Assembly: GCF_008312935.1 (NCBI RefSeq)
Contig: NZ_VSZO01000043.1
Coordinates: forward strand, 62,001-126,000
DNA length: 64,000 bases
Origin: Roseiconus lacunae
GTDB lineage: Bacteria > Planctomycetota > Planctomycetia > Pirellulales > Pirellulaceae
Direction of reading: 5' to 3'
Positions 56,716 to 64,000 of this stretch are shown in pieces (position 1 is the stretch's first letter; every line of letters begins with the position of its first letter). Position numbers and translations under genes: made by a program. The notes under the pieces were generated by a model, which did not search any database, was not told where the DNA came from, and saw only the letters and a program-made list of their open reading frames with translations.

Positions 56716-56749
56716 GTTGACCCCGAACGTTGGGTCGAGGCGGAGTCTA
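56716..56749 (-). repeat. Short element anchored at the galE stop
   Basis: From the galE stop codon: tagactccgcctcgaccc then aacgttcgggg. It matches the elements starting at the fabD and kinase stops. Confidence 0.7.
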
Positions 56750-57733
56750 ATTCGACGCGTACCCGTTGGGATGGTTCTGATGCCACCTCCACGCCGTCTC
56801 GACGATCTGGCGAACGTCGGTGTACTTGGGCGTCCAGTCCAGCCATTTTTTGGCGAGGGACGCGTCGGCAACTAGTTCTGGTGGGTCTCCGGCGCGGCGT
56901 TCTCCCATCACTTCTGGGATCGCGTGTCCGGTCACGTCGCGACAAGCGTCGATGATCTCTCGTACGCTGGTTCCCCGTCCGGTACCCAGGTTCACACAAA
57001 TTCCCTTGCCGGGTTCAAGACGTTCCAAGGCCGCGAGGTGTGCGGCGCCGAGGTCATCAACATGGATATAGTCCCGAATACAAGTTCCGTCAGGCGTCGC
57101 GTAGTCATCTCCGAAAACGGTGATGTGTTTGCGTTGCCCCAAGGCGACTTGGAGAACGATGGGGATCAAGTGTGTCTCCGGATCATGGTCTTCGCCGATC
57201 GTCCCATCCGGACGGGCGCCCGCGGCGTTGAAGTAACGCAATGCCGCATAGCCGAATCCATAAGCCGCGGCGTAGTCCGCCAGCGCTTGCTCGAACACAA
57301 GTTTGGTAAAGCCGTAGGGATTGATCGGTTGTTGCAACGTTGTTTCGGCGATCGGGATGACCTCCGGTTCCCCGTAGGTGGCCGTGGTACTGCTGAAGAC
57401 AATCTTCTTGACGTTGGCTTCACGCATCGCATCAAGAAGATCCACGGCGGCGATGACATTGTTGCGATAGTAAAGCGCCGGATCGTTGACGGACTCATTG
57501 ACGAGCGCGAACGCGGCGAAGTGCATGACCGCGTCAATGTTCTTTTCCTTTAGAACGCCAACGAGCGTGTTCCGATCGGACAGTTCGCCCTCGACCAGCA
57601 TGCCGTCTGGTACCGCTTGGCGATGGCCCCGTGAAAGGTTGTCGTAAACGGTGACCGTGTGGCCGGCATCAAGTAGTAGCCGCACGGCGTGCGATCCGAT
57701 GTATCCGGCTCCACCGACGATTAGAAGGTTCAT
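56747..57733 (-). CDS. galE: UDP-glucose 4-epimerase
   Basis: A 328-residue extended short-chain dehydrogenase. N-terminal NAD motif VGGAGYIGSHAVRLLL; catalytic Ser/Thr in FSSTTATYGEP and YxxxK in YGFTKLVFEQ; substrate segments RYFNAAGARPDG and RDYIHVDDLGAAH are GalE-typical. It interconverts UDP-glucose and UDP-galactose for exopolysaccharide and LPS. It is a stand-alone gene. Confidence 0.95.
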   Translation of the reverse strand: MNLLIVGGAGYIGSHAVRLLLDAGHTVTVYDNLSRGHRQAVPDGMLVEGELSDRNTLVGVLKEKNIDAVMHFAAFALVNESVNDPALYYRNNVIAAVDLLDAMREANVKKIVFSSTTATYGEPEVIPIAETTLQQPINPYGFTKLVFEQALADYAAAYGFGYAALRYFNAAGARPDGTIGEDHDPETHLIPIVLQVALGQRKHITVFGDDYATPDGTCIRDYIHVDDLGAAHLAALERLEPGKGICVNLGTGRGTSVREIIDACRDVTGHAIPEVMGERRAGDPPELVADASLAKKWLDWTPKYTDVRQIVETAWRWHQNHPNGYASN

Positions 57734-57972
57734 GATGTGCTGTAAAATCGAATGAGGTTGTTGGGAACTGCGTGCAGGAATCGGCGTGCTCGCTCGGTCG
57801 CGACAGTTTAACTGGACAGCTGCGGACGAATCAGGCCCGATAACTTATCGCGAACCAAAGTCATCAATCCTTTGTCGCCAGATCCGGCAAAGTCGATCGG
57901 CGGCGTTGGTCGATTCTCAAGAATACTGCCAATTCTGTGATTCGTGACCATTACTGTTGATGTTGAAAGGCC

Positions 57973-58926
57973 GTGGCCAAACGAAAAACCAAACTTCAGT
58001 TGCTGCAGCAGACCGGCCCGTCGGAAAAGCCCCGTCAATCGGCACAATCGGTGCGGGAAGATTTCTTGAATTACCTCCGCGGGGAGTGCCATTTAGCCGA
58101 CAATACGGTTTCCGCCTACGGGCGCGATCTGACGCGTTTCATCGAATGGCTGGGCGAGCGGCGTTTGGACGCGATCCGCGTCGGCGATTTGACCGACTTT
58201 ATGGCTTGCTTGCTCGATTCGAAACTTGCACCGGCATCGGTGTCACGGGCCGTCGTCGCGGTGCGCACGTTCTTTAAGTATCTGCAGCTGGAAGGCATCG
58301 TTACCGAAAACCCAGCCGAGTTGTTGGCAGCGCAAAAACTTTGGCAGCGCGTCCCCGGCGTTCTGACTCGGCGACAGGTCGACGCTTTTCTTGGCGCGCC
58401 GCGAAAGATCGACACGTTCTGGCAACGCGACAAGGCGATGCTGGAAGTGCTTTACGCGACCGGTTGCCGAGCCAGTGAAGTGTGCACGCTTCGTCTCCAA
58501 GATCTCTCACTCGACCAGAAGTACTTGAAGTGTACCGGCAAAGGCGGCAAGCAGCGGATGGTTCCGATCGGCTGCAAGGCGATCGAGGCGATCAAGTTTT
58601 ACTGTGAGACGTTACGCGATGAACTTGCCGTCAAGCGTGATCATCAACACAACGAGTTGTTTCTTTCGCGGAACGGTCGCCCGCTTGATCGGATTCAGCT
58701 CTGGCGGCTCGTCAAGTTTTATGCCCGGCGTGCCGGCATCGAAAGCGACATCAGTCCGCACTCGCTGCGGCATAGCTTTGCGACCCACTTGCTCGCCGGC
58801 GGCGCCGATCTTCGTCAAGTTCAAGAAATGCTCGGGCACGCAAGTATTCAAACCACTCAGATTTACACCCACGTCGAGCATTCGCGGTTAAAGAAAGTTC
58901 ATCAGCAGTTTCATCCCCGCGCGTAG
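57973..58926 (+). CDS. xerD: Tyrosine recombinase, XerD-like
   Basis: A 317-residue tyrosine recombinase. An N-terminal SAM-like core-binding domain (residues ~25-115) is followed by a catalytic domain with R166 in GCRASEV, a Lys in TGKGGKQR, HSLRHSFATHLL, LGHASIQTTQIYTHV and nucleophile Y298. It resolves chromosome dimers at dif with a partner recombinase. The GTG at 57973 follows gaaagg. The gene is isolated and no attachment site or mobile element is seen beside it, so a housekeeping role is favoured over an integrase. Confidence 0.93.
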   Translation: MAKRKTKLQLLQQTGPSEKPRQSAQSVREDFLNYLRGECHLADNTVSAYGRDLTRFIEWLGERRLDAIRVGDLTDFMACLLDSKLAPASVSRAVVAVRTFFKYLQLEGIVTENPAELLAAQKLWQRVPGVLTRRQVDAFLGAPRKIDTFWQRDKAMLEVLYATGCRASEVCTLRLQDLSLDQKYLKCTGKGGKQRMVPIGCKAIEAIKFYCETLRDELAVKRDHQHNELFLSRNGRPLDRIQLWRLVKFYARRAGIESDISPHSLRHSFATHLLAGGADLRQVQEMLGHASIQTTQIYTHVEHSRLKKVHQQFHPRA

Positions 58927-58971
58927 CTCGAGCACGGTTGCGGCATGCCCTCTTGGCATCCAACCAAATCT

Positions 58972-60189
58972 CTAGCCAAACTGTTTACCCAGGATCGTGG
59001 CGACGTTTCCGGCCAGCGTGTTGACGGTACCTTTGCCGTCAGGGTAAAGCCTCGAACTTAGCCAGACAAACACCAGTTCTTTGGTCGGATCGATCCAAAG
59101 TACGGTTCCGGTAAAACCGCCGTGTCCGAATGCTTGTTCGGAAAACGCTTGTCCCCGGTTGCGTGAATACGGTGATCGATGATCCCAGCCCAACGCTCGG
59201 GTGCCGCGCGGCTCGCTTGCGGGCACCGGATGCGGATGGCTCATCCAACGTAACGTCGACTCCTTCATCCAGTCCGACTCGCCTCGCGAAGCTGCCAGCA
59301 ACGCTTGCCCGAATTTGGTCAGATCGTCGGCTGTCGAAAATAGGCCGGCGTGCCCTGCGACGCCCCCCATTGCGTGAGCCCTTGGGTCATGGACACGCCC
59401 CCAGACCCAGCCGTCATCGTCGTTTTCGGTTGGCGCGATTCGTGGTTTCAGTGCGGCCGGCGGGTTGAACCCCGTGTCTGGCATTTGCAGCGGTTGGAAA
59501 ATTCGTTCGGAAGCGAATCGATCAATCGTCGTACCGCTGATTCGTTCGACGAGCTTTCCGAGCACGATGAAACCAACGTCGGAATAGGAGAACTTGATTC
59601 CAGGCTCGGAACGTAGACCCAACCCGCAAATGTTCTCCCATGCAATTTCGGACCCGCTCAGGTAATCGGCCAGAGCGTTGTCGGGCGTTAAGCCGCTGGT
59701 GTGCAATAGACACTGTTCGACCGTGATGGCGTCTTTGCCGCGGCCTTTGAACTCTGGCAAATAGTGCTTCACGGTAGCTTTGGGATCAATGTTGCCGTCC
59801 TGGTAAAGCAACGCTACCGACGTCGCGGTCGCGACCGATTTGGTGATCGACGCGAGATCAAAAACGGTGTCATCGGTCAGCTTGGTCAGATCGGGAGAAA
59901 GCCAGCGGTGGCCAAATGTTTGTCGGTAGTGGATCTGGCCACGGCCGGCACAACTCACCACGGCCCCGGGAAGATCACCCGCGGTTATCGCGCCGGCGAT
60001 CAACGTTTCGATTTCGCCCAAGTTGAATTCGTCGGCTTGCAATCGCGGCAAGCTCGCTCCCGGCCAACAAAAGCCGGCGGCAATCGAGACACCAAGTCCG
60101 GCGGACATCATTTGGCGTCGAGTGCACATGCTCGGCTGTTCTTGGGGTGCTTTCGACTTTATTTCCGCCCGCAAGGTGTGCGTATTCAT
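58972..60189 (-). CDS. Exported serine hydrolase of the class C beta-lactamase family
   Basis: A 405-residue protein. TRRQMMSAGLGVSIAAGFCW resembles a Tat signal. The catalytic motifs of the family are SITK (S-x-x-K), YSDVGF (Y-x-N-like, Asp replacing Asn) and HGGFTG (KTG-equivalent). Members include D-aminopeptidases, esterases and penicillin-binding proteins; actual beta-lactamase activity is not implied. The likely location is the periplasm. Confidence 0.9.
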   Translation of the reverse strand: MNTHTLRAEIKSKAPQEQPSMCTRRQMMSAGLGVSIAAGFCWPGASLPRLQADEFNLGEIETLIAGAITAGDLPGAVVSCAGRGQIHYRQTFGHRWLSPDLTKLTDDTVFDLASITKSVATATSVALLYQDGNIDPKATVKHYLPEFKGRGKDAITVEQCLLHTSGLTPDNALADYLSGSEIAWENICGLGLRSEPGIKFSYSDVGFIVLGKLVERISGTTIDRFASERIFQPLQMPDTGFNPPAALKPRIAPTENDDDGWVWGRVHDPRAHAMGGVAGHAGLFSTADDLTKFGQALLAASRGESDWMKESTLRWMSHPHPVPASEPRGTRALGWDHRSPYSRNRGQAFSEQAFGHGGFTGTVLWIDPTKELVFVWLSSRLYPDGKGTVNTLAGNVATILGKQFG

Positions 60190-60199
60190 TGGGTCAAGT

Positions 60200-60748
60200 T
60201 TAGGAAAGAGAATCTGCGATGGGGATCGGATCGTTCAGTGATTCAATCCAACAAAGGACACGCTCGGTAAATTCGGATTCGCTTTCACCGATCGTTTCGA
60301 GTTTGTGTTTCGGTGTCGCGGTCAGGTAATCACGGAGAACTTTCAAGCAGTGATTAAGTTGTTCCAAGATGGACTGTTGTACGTCATCGCTGATCGGTTC
60401 AAGTTCTAGCCGAAGCCGACTTGCGACATTTTCCCGCTGATCGGCGTTCTGTTGAGATTCTTTGCGAATCAAACACAGCCGTCTTCTATCGGCACGGTAA
60501 AGATTTGAAAGAGAAAATACGCGGCGCAGTTGCCGCTGCGTATCAAATTGGAACACAGGGTCCTGGTCCCAATATAAACTGACGCGTCCATCGGGGCGGA
60601 ATCCCACGACAACCTCCAGATCAGGTCGTCCGGTTTGGCACGGGGCATCCCTATTCACGTCAGCCCTGTGGACCCAAATTCGACCGCGGATTGGCATTGC
60701 GGTTCCGTCTCGCAATAAATCTTCGCGGTCTTGTGTGTTTTTTGCCAT
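60200..60748 (-). CDS. Uncharacterised protein
   Basis: A 182-residue protein without signal peptide or membrane segment. It has an N-terminal beta-rich part (VVVGFRPDGRVSLYW) and a helical C-terminal half (SILEQLNHCLKVLRDYL). No family is recognised. It starts at the ATG at 60748, which overlaps the start codon of the divergent gene by two bases. An ATG at 60697 is an alternative. It lies 10 bp from the serine hydrolase gene start, on the same strand. Confidence 0.7.
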   Translation of the reverse strand: MAKNTQDREDLLRDGTAMPIRGRIWVHRADVNRDAPCQTGRPDLEVVVGFRPDGRVSLYWDQDPVFQFDTQRQLRRVFSLSNLYRADRRRLCLIRKESQQNADQRENVASRLRLELEPISDDVQQSILEQLNHCLKVLRDYLTATPKHKLETIGESESEFTERVLCWIESLNDPIPIADSLS

Positions 60749-61292
60749 GACAGATGAAATTGTTCGCAATCGTTTGGAGATGCAGCCGACGTTTCGAGTT
60801 CAACTTCCCTGGCAGATGGACGAAACTAAACGGAGAATCCGAGCGGCGGTACGAAGCCAAGAGATGGCGCCGTTTGCCGAGACTGCTGGAACGGTCGTTG
60901 ATTTTAAGGTTGACCCTTCCGAGCGACGGTTTTGGTCGCCTCACCTTTCGATTCAATTGAACCCAAGTGATTCACAAAAGTCTACCGAGGCGTTTTGTCG
61001 GTTTTCGCCACGACCTGAAATTTGGACCATGGTGATGGCCGTTTACTTAATGGCCGCTTGTACCATGTTCGGTGCTTTGATTTACGGGTTGGTCCAATGG
61101 ATGATGAAGGATCCGCCATGGGCGATTGCCGTCGTCCCTGTGTCGCTTGGCGTGATCACGGGACTGCACCTTGTCAGTGTTGTCGGGCAAAATTGGAGTC
61201 GTGATCAAATGGTAGTGCTCAAGCATCGTTGGGAACGCACACTCGAACTCGCGAAACGGAGTGAACCTGATTCTGATCATCTCACGGACTGA
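60747..61292 (+). CDS. Small two-helix membrane protein of unknown function
   Basis: A 181-residue protein with two membrane helices near residues 94-112 (IWTMVMAVYLMAACTMFGAL) and 124-145 (WAIAVVPVSLGVITGLHLV). The N-terminal cytoplasmic or periplasmic part is polar. No family is recognised. The ATG at 60747 overlaps the divergent start codon; a later Met (60780) is possible. A sulfatase gene follows 30 bp downstream. Confidence 0.75.
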   Translation: MTDEIVRNRLEMQPTFRVQLPWQMDETKRRIRAAVRSQEMAPFAETAGTVVDFKVDPSERRFWSPHLSIQLNPSDSQKSTEAFCRFSPRPEIWTMVMAVYLMAACTMFGALIYGLVQWMMKDPPWAIAVVPVSLGVITGLHLVSVVGQNWSRDQMVVLKHRWERTLELAKRSEPDSDHLTD

Positions 61293-61322
61293 CCTTTGCT
61301 TCCCCATCAAGTAGACAACCTC

Positions 61323-62759
61323 ATGAAACCATCACTTGTTTTTACGCTCGTTTTGTTGTGCTCACTCTCGGTCGGCAAGACGCATGCCGATGATGATTCG
61401 CGACCACCGAATTTTGTGTTCATCATCGCCGATGATTGTACGTTTCGAGACATCGGCTGCTACGGCGGGCAAGCTCATACGCCCAACATTGATGCCCTCG
61501 CTACCGAGGGCATGCGACTGACCGAGTGTTATCAAGCGGCGCCGATGTGTTCGCCGACTCGACATAACATCTACACCGGTTTGTATCCCGTCCGCAGCGG
61601 CGCGTATCCAAATCACACCTTTGCCAAAGACGGAACGAAGAGCATCGCGCATTACCTTGCCCCGCTCGACTATCGCGTCGCGCTGAGCGGCAAGACGCAT
61701 ATCGGTCCGAAAGAAGTTTTTCCGTTTGAATACAGCGGGAAGAAGAATCCAGATATGGATGCCGTCGACGGTTTGTTTTCCGAGTGTGCAAAAGCCAGAA
61801 CACCATTTTGCCTGCTTGCTTGTTCGAACGAACCGCACTCGCCTTGGAACAAAGGCGACTCATCTCGCTACCCGGTCGACGAAATTGAACTGCCTCCGTA
61901 CTTAGTTGATACGCCTGTGGTGCGAGAAAATTTCGCACGCTATCTCGCCGAGATTACCTATTTCGACGATCAAGTTGGTCAAATTCTTGAGCGACTTGAA
62001 CGCCACGGTTTGACGGAGAACACCGTCGTAATGGTCGTTTCCGAACAAGGTAATTCATTTCCATTTGCCAAATGGACTTGCTACTCCAGCGGACTTCAGT
62101 CGGCGATGGTCGTTCGTTGGCCAGGAAAGATCCAGGCGGGAAGCACTTCTGATGCAATGGTCGAATATGTTGACATCACCCCAACATTTATCGAAGCCGC
62201 CGGTTTGCCGGCGCAGGAAAACCTTGACGGCAAGAGTTTTCTGCCGGTACTGCGAGGCGAAGCGAAGCAGCACAAGACACATTCCTATGGTCTCATGACG
62301 ACGCGAGGTATCATCGCCGGCAGCGATTTATTTGCCATCCGAACGGTGCGAGATGATCGCTATCGCCTGATCTGGAACCTCAATCACGATGCAACTTTCA
62401 CGAATGCTTGTACCGAAGCTGACTACTTTCGGTCGATGCAGCGATTCGCGAATTCTGGCGATGCCAATGCAAAAGAATTGGTTGATCGCTATATGCACCG
62501 ACCCGAATACGAATTGTTTGATTGTCAGGCAGACCCGTTGGAAATGAATAACTTGGCGCAAGATCCGGCGCACGCCGAACATGTCGAGCGATTGAAGTCG
62601 ACGCTACTCGCCTGGATGGAGGAGCAAGGTGATGAAGGAGTGAAAACGGAACGCGATGCGATCTTGCATCAGTCACGCTACAAGAAGTTCGATTCCGCCG
62701 AAGCCTTCAAGGTTTATCGCCGGGCGGTGCGAAATCGCAAGAAAAATCCAATTGACTGA
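61323..62759 (+). CDS. Formylglycine-dependent sulfatase
   Basis: A 478-residue type I sulfatase. An N-terminal signal peptide (SLVFTLVLLCSLSVGKTHA) is followed by the metal-binding NFVFIIADDCTFRDIGCYGG and the activation motif CSPTRHNIYTG, with C76 to be converted to formylglycine. The alkaline-phosphatase-like fold continues through VALSGKTHIG and DITPTFIEAAGL. It is exported and likely hydrolyses a sulfated polysaccharide or heparan-type ester. Planctomycetes encode very many of these. Confidence 0.95.
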   Translation: MKPSLVFTLVLLCSLSVGKTHADDDSRPPNFVFIIADDCTFRDIGCYGGQAHTPNIDALATEGMRLTECYQAAPMCSPTRHNIYTGLYPVRSGAYPNHTFAKDGTKSIAHYLAPLDYRVALSGKTHIGPKEVFPFEYSGKKNPDMDAVDGLFSECAKARTPFCLLACSNEPHSPWNKGDSSRYPVDEIELPPYLVDTPVVRENFARYLAEITYFDDQVGQILERLERHGLTENTVVMVVSEQGNSFPFAKWTCYSSGLQSAMVVRWPGKIQAGSTSDAMVEYVDITPTFIEAAGLPAQENLDGKSFLPVLRGEAKQHKTHSYGLMTTRGIIAGSDLFAIRTVRDDRYRLIWNLNHDATFTNACTEADYFRSMQRFANSGDANAKELVDRYMHRPEYELFDCQADPLEMNNLAQDPAHAEHVERLKSTLLAWMEEQGDEGVKTERDAILHQSRYKKFDSAEAFKVYRRAVRNRKKNPID

Positions 62760-62782
62760 TCGCAACAAAGTGGTCGATAGCC

Positions 62783-62825
62783 ATAAAAAAACGTCAGCGA
62801 GGGACGGCTGCCACTCGCTGACGTG
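62783..62825 (-). terminator. Intrinsic terminator of the PEP-CTERM gene
   Basis: Minus strand: acgtcagcgag stem, 12-base loop, ctcgctgacgt, then ttttttt. The 11-base stem is perfect. It is 98 bp past the PEP-CTERM stop and can also block the convergent sulfatase transcript. Confidence 0.85.
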
Positions 62826-62923
62826 ATGGATTATTGCCAATCATTCGTGGCGGTCGACGGTACCGGGGGACGCTTGGCAGTTTTCATGTCCTGCCGAACG
62901 CGAAGCCCCGCTTGGTGGTCTAA

Positions 62924-63658
62924 CTAGCTCCGGCGACGACGGCGCAAGACCATGATGCTCGATAGGGCTCCCATCGCGGCAAGGGCACTTGGCTCTGGAA
63001 CCGCACTCACGTTGCCAACCACAAAACGCAATGTCCCGAAGTCACTCACCGAACCACCAGAAGCGAAGTCGGCGGTCGCGGTGACCCCGATGTCGTAGGT
63101 ACCTGCTTCGGTAAACCCATAGTTGTAGTGATCATGCCCGCCGATTGACAGGGCCAGGGTGTCCGTCGCATCGAGACCGTTGTTGCTCTGCCAGAACACG
63201 TTTAAACCGCCAAGTGGCGAGCTTTGCCAGAGCGCGAATTCCCCTGGGCCGCTGAATGAAGTCATTGTCAAGCTGGCCCCGCTAAACGTCCCGTCAAGCT
63301 CTTCGGTTGCGATACCCAGAAACGGCACGCCCGGCGTGTTGGACTGTGGCAAAACCCAGACAGGATCTCCCGCGGTGGTCCCCAAAAACGGGATGCTACC
63401 AGTCGTCTCTACCATTGTGTTTTGACCGACACGAACGAACGCCTCATCGGGAGCGTACTCGGCATCGCCTACCAATGGCGTCCCGTCTAGCACTGCACCA
63501 TTGCCGAAGTGGTAATGCAGTTCGAGTTCGCTGCCGTCATAGGCAAGCCCGATATCGCCGTGGCCGAGGGTGTATTCAACCGCCTCCGCATGCGCGACTG
63601 AGGAGCAGATCGAGACCGCCAAGATTGACATTAACTGAAAGAACAGAATCTTTTTCAT
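62924..63658 (-). CDS. PEP-CTERM surface protein, choice-of-anchor M type
   Basis: A 244-residue exported protein with a signal peptide (ILFFQLMSILAVSICSSVAHA). The body follows the choice-of-anchor M plan: HGDIGLAYDGSELELHYHF, VWVLPQSNTPGVPFLGIATE, SGPGEFALWQSS and GGHDHYNYGFTEAGTY. The C-terminus VPEPSALAAMGALSSIMV and RRRRRS is a typical PEP-CTERM sorting signal, so the protein should be processed by an exosortase and placed at the cell surface. Function unknown. Confidence 0.93.
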   Translation of the reverse strand: MKKILFFQLMSILAVSICSSVAHAEAVEYTLGHGDIGLAYDGSELELHYHFGNGAVLDGTPLVGDAEYAPDEAFVRVGQNTMVETTGSIPFLGTTAGDPVWVLPQSNTPGVPFLGIATEELDGTFSGASLTMTSFSGPGEFALWQSSPLGGLNVFWQSNNGLDATDTLALSIGGHDHYNYGFTEAGTYDIGVTATADFASGGSVSDFGTLRFVVGNVSAVPEPSALAAMGALSSIMVLRRRRRS

Positions 63659-63815
63659 TTCAAAACCGTGTTGTAAATAAGTTCAAAGCTCTCTTGCGTA
63701 AATTCAATGCAAGCCAATCGAAAACCAATCGGTTGCGAGTTGTCACGTCGCGTTCACGATGTCGAGACGCATCGTGTCATCGCGGCGTAGCATGTCATTC
63801 CGTTGATCGGGAACG

Positions 63816-63833
63816 GTCGTCGTCTACGACGAC
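63816..63833. other. Perfect 8-bp inverted repeat
   Basis: gtcgtcgt-ct-acgacgac in the region between the PEP-CTERM gene and the window end. It may be a regulatory hairpin. The sequence is too short and loop-poor for a good terminator. Confidence 0.4.
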
Positions 63834-63933
63834 TAAAGGTGGGGTCGTTAGGAGCCAAGGTTGCGTTGGCTTTCATCGCTCCGCCACGCATGTGTATGGG
63901 ACGAAGCGTTCGTTCTTTTTGGTTCAATTGGCC

Positions 63934-64000
63934 ATGGATTCACTTGGTTTATTGCGGTACTACCAAGGCGAACTCCATTCGGCACATCAAAAAATCGAGA
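63934..64000 (+). CDS. Start of a gene cut by the window edge
   Basis: From the ATG at 63934 the frame stays open to the edge of the window (22 codons: MDSLGLLRYYQGELHSAHQK...). Composition is protein-like. The frame is also open upstream to about 63682, so the true start may differ. No family can be named. Confidence 0.35.
   Translation, partial: MDSLGLLRYYQGELHSAHQKIE

Noticed and set aside
57973-58926. XerD-like gene as integrase of a mobile element
   Set aside because: There is no attachment-site duplication, no phage or conjugation genes and no tRNA next to it. The sequence fits housekeeping XerD.
58972-60189. Annotating the serine hydrolase as an antibiotic-resistance beta-lactamase
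   Set aside because: The family is broad, and the Y-x-N position is Asp here. Resistance function is not supported by sequence alone.

Overview
The window reads as chromosome of a marine planctomycete of the Pirellulaceae (Rhodopirellula/Blastopirellula type). This is inferred from gene content and not from any search. Typical traits are a DUF1559 prepilin-like protein followed upstream by a tiny lipoprotein, a glycine-rich RRM protein, planctomycete-type cytochrome (CxxCH) domains, a formylglycine sulfatase, PEP-CTERM proteins, very large secreted or helical-repeat proteins, Tad-type pseudopilins, an LpxL-like acyltransferase and a scattered, loosely packed gene order with mixed strands. I see no plasmid, phage, insertion sequence, CRISPR array, rRNA or tRNA.

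Layout. 1-6.0 kb: 3' part of a giant uncharacterised protein. 6.2-6.6 kb: RRM RNA-binding protein. 7.2-12.0 kb: a tightly overlapping metal-uptake ABC operon (binding lipoprotein, ATPase, two permeases) in which BOTH permeases carry a C-terminal DtxR/MntR-like repressor domain with conserved metal ligands. This resembles chlamydial YtgABCD, where only one permease has the fusion. 12.2-22.5 kb: HAMP membrane protein, TadE, VWA-TadG, TadE and a 2532-residue TPR protein. 22.9-28.3 kb: sucrose module on the minus strand (fructokinase, amylosucrase, bifunctional sucrose-phosphate synthase/phosphatase). 28.7-35.6 kb: Na+/H+ antiporter with RCK domain, CrtI-like desaturase, small secreted proteins, a TIM-barrel epimerase, MsrA. 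35.8-42.7 kb: thioesterase, DUF1559 protein and lipoprotein, UvrA, LpxL-like acyltransferase and a conserved small protein. 43.1-47.3 kb: soluble histidine kinase, RnpA coupled to a J-protein, and a CehA/McbA-like protein that has lost its metal ligands. 47.5-51.8 kb: type II fatty-acid synthesis set fabF-acpP-fabG-fabD-rpmF. 52.1-54.1 kb: methyltransferase overlapping DAHP synthase. 54.5-63.7 kb: cytochrome-domain protein, GalE, XerD, serine hydrolase, two head-to-head small genes, sulfatase, PEP-CTERM protein.

The strongest structural signals outside genes are (i) an interspersed repeat of about 55-85 bp present at five intergenic places, and (ii) a related short element whose first three bases are the TAG stop codon of the neighbouring gene at four loci. 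The most notable gene-level signal is the double permease-repressor fusion in the metal ABC operon. Start codons were often moved inward from the longest open frame to a start giving a recognisable N-terminus (signal peptide, Tat motif, prepilin motif, lipobox) or a tight overlap with the upstream gene.
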